The notes under the pieces: model-generated
Seen by the model: only the letters and a program-made list of their open reading frames with translations
Told to the model about the DNA's origin: nothing
The model's database searches: none
Origin: JAGQSZ01 sp049647585
GTDB lineage: Bacteria; Actinomycetota; Acidimicrobiia; Acidimicrobiales; Microtrichaceae
NCBI GenBank assembly: GCA_049647585.1
Contig: JBARXY010000016.1
Location: forward strand, 1 to 64,000
DNA length: 64,000 nucleotides
Direction: 5' to 3'
Part shown: one piece after another, positions 59,272-64,000 of the stretch
Position numbering within the stretch: position 1 is the stretch's first letter
Layout: every line of letters starts with the position of its first letter
Program-made: the position numbers and the translations under genes

Positions 59272-59358
59272 ATGCTCTCGTCGAACCCCCAGGTCGGAGT
59301 TCTAGCCTGACCCGGCATCGCCCGGAAGGGCTGTCCCCCGACACTGGAGTGCTGATTT

Positions 59359-60087
59359 ATGAAGTCGAAGCTTTCGAAGAGCCTGCTCGGAGTCGGAGCA
59401 CTTGTCATTGCGGTTGCGATCGCCGGATTCTGGTGGTTCACCAGCCGTGACGCCCCTGAGGAGGCGAACCTCGACAAGGCGATCGCGGGGCTGGACGGAA
59501 AGGCCGGGTCAAGCGCCGGAGCCCAGGCGGGTCGGGCGGATGGGACGTGGAAGGTCGACACCAGCTCGGGTGATTTTGATTTCGAGTCGGCCACCGGAAC
59601 ATTTGTTGGGTTCCGAATCAAGGAAGAACTGGCACGCCTCGGTTCGGCGACCGCAGTGGGTCGGACCGGTCAAGTCGACGGGTCGATGACGATCGCAGAG
59701 AACGTCTTGACCTCGGCTGAGTTCACCGTCGACATGGGCTCGATCACCACCAACGATGTCAGGCGCGACAACAAGGTTCAGAGTGCTCTCGATATCCGAG
59801 AGTTTCCGACCGCGTCGTTCAAGCTCACCTCGCCTGTGGACCTCGGAGCCAATGCAGCCGACGGAGGGACAGTGGAAGCGACGGCCAAAGGGGACCTGAC
59901 CATCCACGGCAAGACGCGGGCTGTCGAGATGCCGGTCAAGGCCAAGTTGGTCGACGGAACGGTCGCAGTCGTCGGATCAACCGACATCAAGTTCTCGGAC
60001 TTCGATGTGGAAGTGCCAAATTCTCCCGTCGTTCTGTCGGTCGAAGATCACGGCACTCTTGAGCTGCAACTTCTGTTGACGCGATAG
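59359..60087 (+). CDS. Membrane-anchored YceI-family protein
   Basis: 242 aa. One N-terminal helix (LLGVGALVIAVAIAGFWWF) anchors the protein outside; a linker follows and then the YceI domain: WKVDTSSGDFDFE, GSMTIAENVLTSAEFTVDM, SALDIREFPTASFKLTS and GDLTIHGKTRAVEMPV. YceI barrels bind isoprenoid-type lipids. Single gene before the catalase. Confidence 0.88.
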   Translation: MKSKLSKSLLGVGALVIAVAIAGFWWFTSRDAPEEANLDKAIAGLDGKAGSSAGAQAGRADGTWKVDTSSGDFDFESATGTFVGFRIKEELARLGSATAVGRTGQVDGSMTIAENVLTSAEFTVDMGSITTNDVRRDNKVQSALDIREFPTASFKLTSPVDLGANAADGGTVEATAKGDLTIHGKTRAVEMPVKAKLVDGTVAVVGSTDIKFSDFDVEVPNSPVVLSVEDHGTLELQLLLTR

Positions 60088-60255
60088 GCGATTCACCTGC
60101 GACCTCGACGTCACAACAGTCTCTGAACGCCGAACAGTTCGGTTATGGGAACTACTCCAACAATGATGGAGGCCGACCCTCTAGAGTCCCGAGTGCTGCA
60201 CGGCTTGCGCTGTCCCGTTCCAAAACTCCAAGTGCTCAACGAAGGTAGGTCACCA

Positions 60256-61743
60256 ATGGCTGACAACGAGAAGCTGACTACGGCGTTCGGTGCGCCGGTT
60301 AGCGACAACCAGGATGTTCTAACTGCCGGCCCACGCGGACCGCAGCTCCTTCAGGACGTCTGGTTCCTCGAGAAGCTCGCCCACTTCGATCGTGAAGTCA
60401 TTCCCGAGCGACGCATGCACGCCAAGGGGTCTGGTGCACACGGGAAGTTCACGGTCACCAACGACATCTCGCAGTACACGCGAGCCAAGCTGTTCTCCGA
60501 AGTCGGCAAGGAGACTCCCATATTCGCCCGGTTCTCGACCGTTGCCGGTGAGCGCGGTGCCGCTGACGCCGAGCGGGACATCCGGGGTTTCGCGGTCAAG
60601 TTCTACACAGAGGAAGGCAACTGGGATCTGGTTGGCAACAACACCCCTGTCTTTTTCTTCCGAGATCCTCTGAAGTTCCCCGACCTAAACCACGCGGTCA
60701 AACGCGACCCACGCACCAACATGCGGAGCGCAGCAAACAACTGGGACTTCTGGACCCGACTTCCCGAAGCCTTCCATCAGGTGACGATCGTGATGAGCGA
60801 TCGTGGTCTTCCTGACGGCTACCGGCACATGCACGGCTTCGGCTCGCACACATTCAGCTTCATCAATGCTGACAACGAGCGTTTCTGGGTGAAGTTCCAC
60901 CACGTCTGTCAGCAGGGAATCAAGAACCTGACCGACGCCGAAGCCGCCGAGATCGTCGCCAACGACCGCGAAAGCAGCCAGCGGGACCTATTCGAAGCCA
61001 TCGAGAATGGCGAGTATCCGAAGTGGAAGCTCTGTGTTCAGGTCATGCCCGAAGCTGACGCTGCGAAGGTCCCCTACCACCCCTTCGATCTCACGAAAGT
61101 CTGGCCCAAGGGCGACTACCCACTCATCGAGGTCGGCGAATGGGAACTCAATCGAAACGCGGACAACTACTTCGCAGACGTCGAGCAGGCAGCGTTCAAC
61201 CCAGCGAACGTCGTTCCGGGAATTAGTTTCTCGCCGGACCGCATGCTGCAGGGTCGCCTGTTCTCCTATGGCGACGCTCAGAGGTACCGCCTGGGTGTCA
61301 ACCACAACCAGATCCCGGTCAACCAGCCTCAGTGTCCGGTCAGTAGCTTCCATCGCGACGGAGCAATGCGGGTCGACGGAAATCTGGGTGGCACCCCGCA
61401 CTATGAGCCCAACAGCCACAACGTCTGGAACGAACAGCCTGAATTCCGTGAGCCGCCGTTGGCCCTCGACGGCGCGGCAGCCCATTGGAACTACCGCGAA
61501 GATGACGACGACTACTTCTCCCAGCCCCGCGCCCTCTTCAACCTGATGAGTGAGGAGCAGAAGCAGGTGCTCTTCGAGAACACCGCCCGGGGAATCTCGG
61601 ACGCCAATCCGGACGCAATCGAACGGCATCTGCAACATTGCACCTCATGTGACCCCGCATACGGGGCGGGCGTAAGTGCAGCCATCGAAGCCCTGGCCAA
61701 TTCCGCTTCCGATGAGACGGTGGGAGGCATGGGCGAGGAGTAA
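60256..61743 (+). CDS. katA: Monofunctional heme catalase
   Basis: 495 aa from ATG 60256, with AAGG upstream. RRMHAKGSGAHG contains the distal His (near 55), RFSTVAGERGAADAERDIRG and GNNTPVFFFRDP the distal Asn (near 128), and RLFSYGDAQRYRLG near 334 the proximal Tyr. The length is that of small-subunit (clade 3) catalases. It breaks hydrogen peroxide. The hemerythrin-like gene begins 8 bases after its stop. Confidence 0.95.
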   Translation: MADNEKLTTAFGAPVSDNQDVLTAGPRGPQLLQDVWFLEKLAHFDREVIPERRMHAKGSGAHGKFTVTNDISQYTRAKLFSEVGKETPIFARFSTVAGERGAADAERDIRGFAVKFYTEEGNWDLVGNNTPVFFFRDPLKFPDLNHAVKRDPRTNMRSAANNWDFWTRLPEAFHQVTIVMSDRGLPDGYRHMHGFGSHTFSFINADNERFWVKFHHVCQQGIKNLTDAEAAEIVANDRESSQRDLFEAIENGEYPKWKLCVQVMPEADAAKVPYHPFDLTKVWPKGDYPLIEVGEWELNRNADNYFADVEQAAFNPANVVPGISFSPDRMLQGRLFSYGDAQRYRLGVNHNQIPVNQPQCPVSSFHRDGAMRVDGNLGGTPHYEPNSHNVWNEQPEFREPPLALDGAAAHWNYREDDDDYFSQPRALFNLMSEEQKQVLFENTARGISDANPDAIERHLQHCTSCDPAYGAGVSAAIEALANSASDETVGGMGEE

Positions 61744-61750
61744 GGCCGTC

Positions 61751-62320
61751 ATGTGTGACTACTGCGGATGTCGCGAGTCAGGGCCGACTGCGGAACTGGC
61801 TGCTGAACATGTGCGACTTGGCGAACTGAGCGAGCAGATCAAATCCCGAATGGCGCAGGGCCTCGACTACACCGAAGTCTTCGAGCAGTTCGGCACGTTG
61901 TTGGACATGCATGCCGCCAAAGAGGAAGTGGGCCTGTTTCCACAGGTCCTGACCTTGGGCAAGCTTGATGAGGACATCGCTCAACTCGTCGCCGAACACG
62001 GGGTCCTTCATTCCCAGATCGAAGACGGTCCGCACGGACAGCACGTGGGCGAAGCGTTGAAACTGCTTGCGCAACATATAGACGATGAGGAGTTCGGCCT
62101 GTTTCCCCACGTGATCCACCAGCTCGACCCTGAGCAATGGGATGAGATCGAGTTGGCGCACCGGGCGGTCGAGCTGGTCTTCACCGGCTCGCTGGAAGCG
62201 ACGGGACACGAGCCCGACCACGACCACTCCCATGACCATCCGCACTCCCATGACCATCCGCATAGCCACGACCACCCGCATAGCCACGACCATCCGCATG
62301 AGGGGGGTGTTGGCTCATGA
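61751..62320 (+). CDS. Hemerythrin-like (HHE) protein with Cys start and His-rich tail
   Basis: 189 aa. MCDYCGCRESG at the N-terminus, then a HHE bundle with AEHVRLGELSEQI, LLDMHAAKEEVGLFPQV, VAEHGVLHSQIED and LLAQHIDDEEFGLFPHV, the usual His/Glu metal ligands. The tail from about residue 160 is (HSHDHPHS)n with Asp, coded by 18-bp repeats. It may bind iron for oxygen or peroxide sensing, with the tail handling metal ions. It is coupled to the catalase gene in front and the hydratase behind (ATGA). Confidence 0.8.
   Translation: MCDYCGCRESGPTAELAAEHVRLGELSEQIKSRMAQGLDYTEVFEQFGTLLDMHAAKEEVGLFPQVLTLGKLDEDIAQLVAEHGVLHSQIEDGPHGQHVGEALKLLAQHIDDEEFGLFPHVIHQLDPEQWDEIELAHRAVELVFTGSLEATGHEPDHDHSHDHPHSHDHPHSHDHPHSHDHPHEGGVGS
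62225..62296 (+). repeat. 18-bp tandem repeat, four units, coding the His tail
   Basis: CACTCCCATGACCATCCG twice and CATAGCCACGACCACCCG-type twice. In frame; coding HSHDHP. Confidence 0.95.
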
Positions 62321-63144
62321 GTAGCGCCAGCGAATTCACCAGCGAATTCATCCGGGTGGAGCACCCTCGTCCCCACACTGCGGTAATCACCATGGCCCGG
62401 CCAGAGCGTATGAATTCGATGGCCTTCGAGTTGATGGTTCCACTTCACGAGGCACTCGATGCCGTTGCCGAGGACAACGACACAACCTGTGTCGTGCTTA
62501 CTGGGGAGGGCCGCGGGTTCTGTTCAGGGGCAGACACTCAGAGCCTTGAGCCACCTCCGAATATCGATGGCTTGAGCCTCAGTCGAATCGCAACGAGGGC
62601 GATGTCGCTCCTCGCTGACCTGGTCCCGAAGATGCAGCGAATGCCCCAGCCGGTGATCTGCGCGATCAATGGAGCTGCCATCGGTGGAGGGTTCTGTCTG
62701 GCAATGGGAGGCGATATACGCATCGCGTCCGAATCGGCCTACTTCCGGGCTGCCGGCATCAACAACGGATTGACCGCAACAGAGCTGGGTCTGAGCTTCC
62801 TGTTGCCGCGGGCGATTGGCTCATCACGCGCCTTCGAAATCATGCTTTCGGGCCGCGATATCGGTGCTTCCGAGGCTGCCGAGATGGGAATCGTCTCGCG
62901 TACCGTCCCCGATGAGAGCCTGCTCGACGAGGCGCTGGATCTGGCAGATCAGATAAACGGATGGAGTCCCCAAGGGGTCGCGCTTACCAAACGCATGATG
63001 TGGGCCGGCCTCGAAACCGGAAGCCTGCGGGCGGCAATTGAGATGGAAAGCCACACCCAGCTCTTTGTCCGGATGACTACCCAGAACTTCGAGGAGGCAA
63101 CTCGTGCGCGCAAGGAGGGACGTCCTCCGGAGTTCAAGGACTAG
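62317..63144 (+). CDS. Enoyl-CoA hydratase/isomerase family protein
   Basis: 275 aa crotonase. AVITMARPERMNSMAFEL at the start, oxyanion loop VVLTGEGRGFCSGADTQSL near 60 and ICAINGAAIGGGFCLAMGGDIRIAS near 112. It follows hemerythrin with an ATGA overlap. Hydratase, isomerase or thioesterase function cannot be resolved. Confidence 0.88.
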   Translation: MSSASEFTSEFIRVEHPRPHTAVITMARPERMNSMAFELMVPLHEALDAVAEDNDTTCVVLTGEGRGFCSGADTQSLEPPPNIDGLSLSRIATRAMSLLADLVPKMQRMPQPVICAINGAAIGGGFCLAMGGDIRIASESAYFRAAGINNGLTATELGLSFLLPRAIGSSRAFEIMLSGRDIGASEAAEMGIVSRTVPDESLLDEALDLADQINGWSPQGVALTKRMMWAGLETGSLRAAIEMESHTQLFVRMTTQNFEEATRARKEGRPPEFKD

Positions 63145-63227
63145 AGCGCAAAAGGTCAGTGCGCCTAGGCAGGTGACGGTGACGCTACCGCTCTTCCGCC
63201 GACCCTGTGTCGCGCTAGGCCTGTCGG

Positions 63228-64000
63228 CTAATCGAAAAGATGATCGAGGCCGGACAACTCCTCGGGGGTCAATTCCAGGTCCCGTGCCGTCACGTTCTGT
63301 TCCAGATGCTCAAGTGTGGATGTACCCGGAATCGGGATGACCGCGGGAGATCTGGCGAGTAGCCACGCCAGAGCAACCTGGTTCGCCGTGACCCCGTGGC
63401 GTTCTGCAGCCGAACGAAGCGGTTCCTCCCCCTTGTCCCAAGCGCCACTCCCGAGAGGTGCCCACGGAAAGAATGTAATTCCCTCGGACTCGCACCGGCC
63501 GATCAGGGACTCCGAGTGACGGTCATCGACGTTGTAGCGGTTCTGGACACTTACGATCCGGGCGACTTCCATCGCTGTGGACAGTTGCTCGTCGTTCACA
63601 TTGCAAACTCCGATGTGTCGGATCTTCCCCTCCGACTGCATGGTGAGAAGCTCACCGATGGACTCTGCCAGGGGAACCTCGGGGTCGGGTCGATGGAACT
63701 GGAGGAGGGGTAATTGCTCCATACCCAGCCTTCCCAGACTTCCCTCCACCGCTTCGCGTAGGTGTTTCGGGCGGCCGTCGGGACGCCACTTTCCCGGTCC
63801 GTCACGCAGTAGACCAGCCTTGGTCGCGATCACCAGATCCTCCGGGTACGGACTCAGCGCCTCGGCAATGAGTTCCTCGCTCACATTTGGGCCGTACGCG
63901 TCCGCGGTATCGATCAGATCCACCCCCAGTTCAACTGCCCTGCGAAGCACAGCCAGGCACTCAGAACGGTCATCCGGCTCGCCCCAGATGCCGTCGCCCG
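63228..64000 (-). CDS. Aldo/keto reductase, N-terminus beyond the right edge
   Basis: The minus-strand frame runs to the window end (GDGIWGEPDDRSECLAVL), so only the N-terminal strand is missing. AVELGVDLIDTADAYGPNVSEELI holds the catalytic Asp and Tyr, LVIATKAG the Lys and LLQFHRPDPEVPLAES the His. The C-terminal QVALAWLLARSPAVIPIPGTS is the cofactor loop. NADP(H)-dependent oxidoreductase of unknown substrate. Confidence 0.9.
   Translation of the reverse strand, partial: GDGIWGEPDDRSECLAVLRRAVELGVDLIDTADAYGPNVSEELIAEALSPYPEDLVIATKAGLLRDGPGKWRPDGRPKHLREAVEGSLGRLGMEQLPLLQFHRPDPEVPLAESIGELLTMQSEGKIRHIGVCNVNDEQLSTAMEVARIVSVQNRYNVDDRHSESLIGRCESEGITFFPWAPLGSGAWDKGEEPLRSAAERHGVTANQVALAWLLARSPAVIPIPGTSTLEHLEQNVTARDLELTPEELSGLDHLFD

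Noticed and set aside
1..64000. tRNA or rRNA genes
   Set aside because: None of the gaps has a recognisable TPC-arm/anticodon layout or rRNA sequence; the att-like sites are not in a tRNA end.

Overview
The window comes from a high-GC actinobacterium. Supporting signs are many F420/flavin-dependent LLM-type oxidoreductases, an MmpL transporter, several TetR regulators, a DUF6297/ABC pair, a DUF3817 membrane protein, frequent GTG and TTG starts, and a standalone DbpA-tailed DEAD helicase. The mix (OleC-like ligase, P450, MDR dehydrogenases, enoyl-CoA hydratases, PF10118 hydrolase) fits an environmental lineage such as the Acidimicrobiia, but this placement is inference from gene content only.

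Layout. 1-13.4 kb: the start of a cold-shock gene, a SNF2 helicase with a small overlapping partner, a VOC protein, a PF10118 metal hydrolase, a TetR/DHA2 exporter pair, a DUF6297/ABC exporter and an MmpL transporter. 13.5-21.5 kb: a polymorphic-toxin island on the minus strand. It reads RHS2, its immunity gene, RHS1 (TNT-like toxin end), its immunity gene, then an orphan toxin tip with a truncated SUFU-type immunity gene. Successive genes mostly overlap by ATGA/GTGA, and an IS with 36-bp-phased terminal repeats lies upstream. 21.5-30.3 kb: ordinary core and accessory genes (TetR/enoyl-CoA hydratase, flavodoxin, glucosaminidase lipoprotein, EngB GTPase, DUF3817, Cys-rich protein, acyltransferase, DeaD helicase, RlmG).

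30.3-38.6 kb: an accessory island between rlmG and a HI0933-type flavoprotein. Its centre is a tightly coupled operon of HTH protein, HUH-type Rep, a 90-aa small protein and a large serine recombinase. It carries a HEPN-like gene upstream and an HNH-like gene downstream. Three copies of a 16-bp att-like sequence mark its edges. A zinc-ribbon membrane protein, a vapBC pair and a decayed lipoprotein gene follow.

38.6-54.2 kb: redox and housekeeping genes (HI0933 flavoprotein, two LLM oxidoreductases, an unusual reductase fusion, MDR, PNPOx-fold protein, site-2 protease, ABC-2 exporter, phosphoribosyltransferase, alpha/beta hydrolase). 52.8-57.1 kb: a minus-strand operon of a Cys-nucleophile alpha/beta hydrolase, an OleC-like acyl-AMP ligase/beta-lactone synthetase and a MATE exporter, divergent from a TetR gene and a P450. 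59.3-64 kb: YceI, catalase, a His-tailed hemerythrin-like protein, enoyl-CoA hydratase and a partial aldo/keto reductase.

The most interesting parts are the coupled toxin/immunity array, the HUH Rep-serine recombinase element and the OleC-hydrolase-MATE operon. A further genome-style feature is the density of short near-perfect tandem duplications (9-18 bp units) at gene ends and linkers: thirteen were located.
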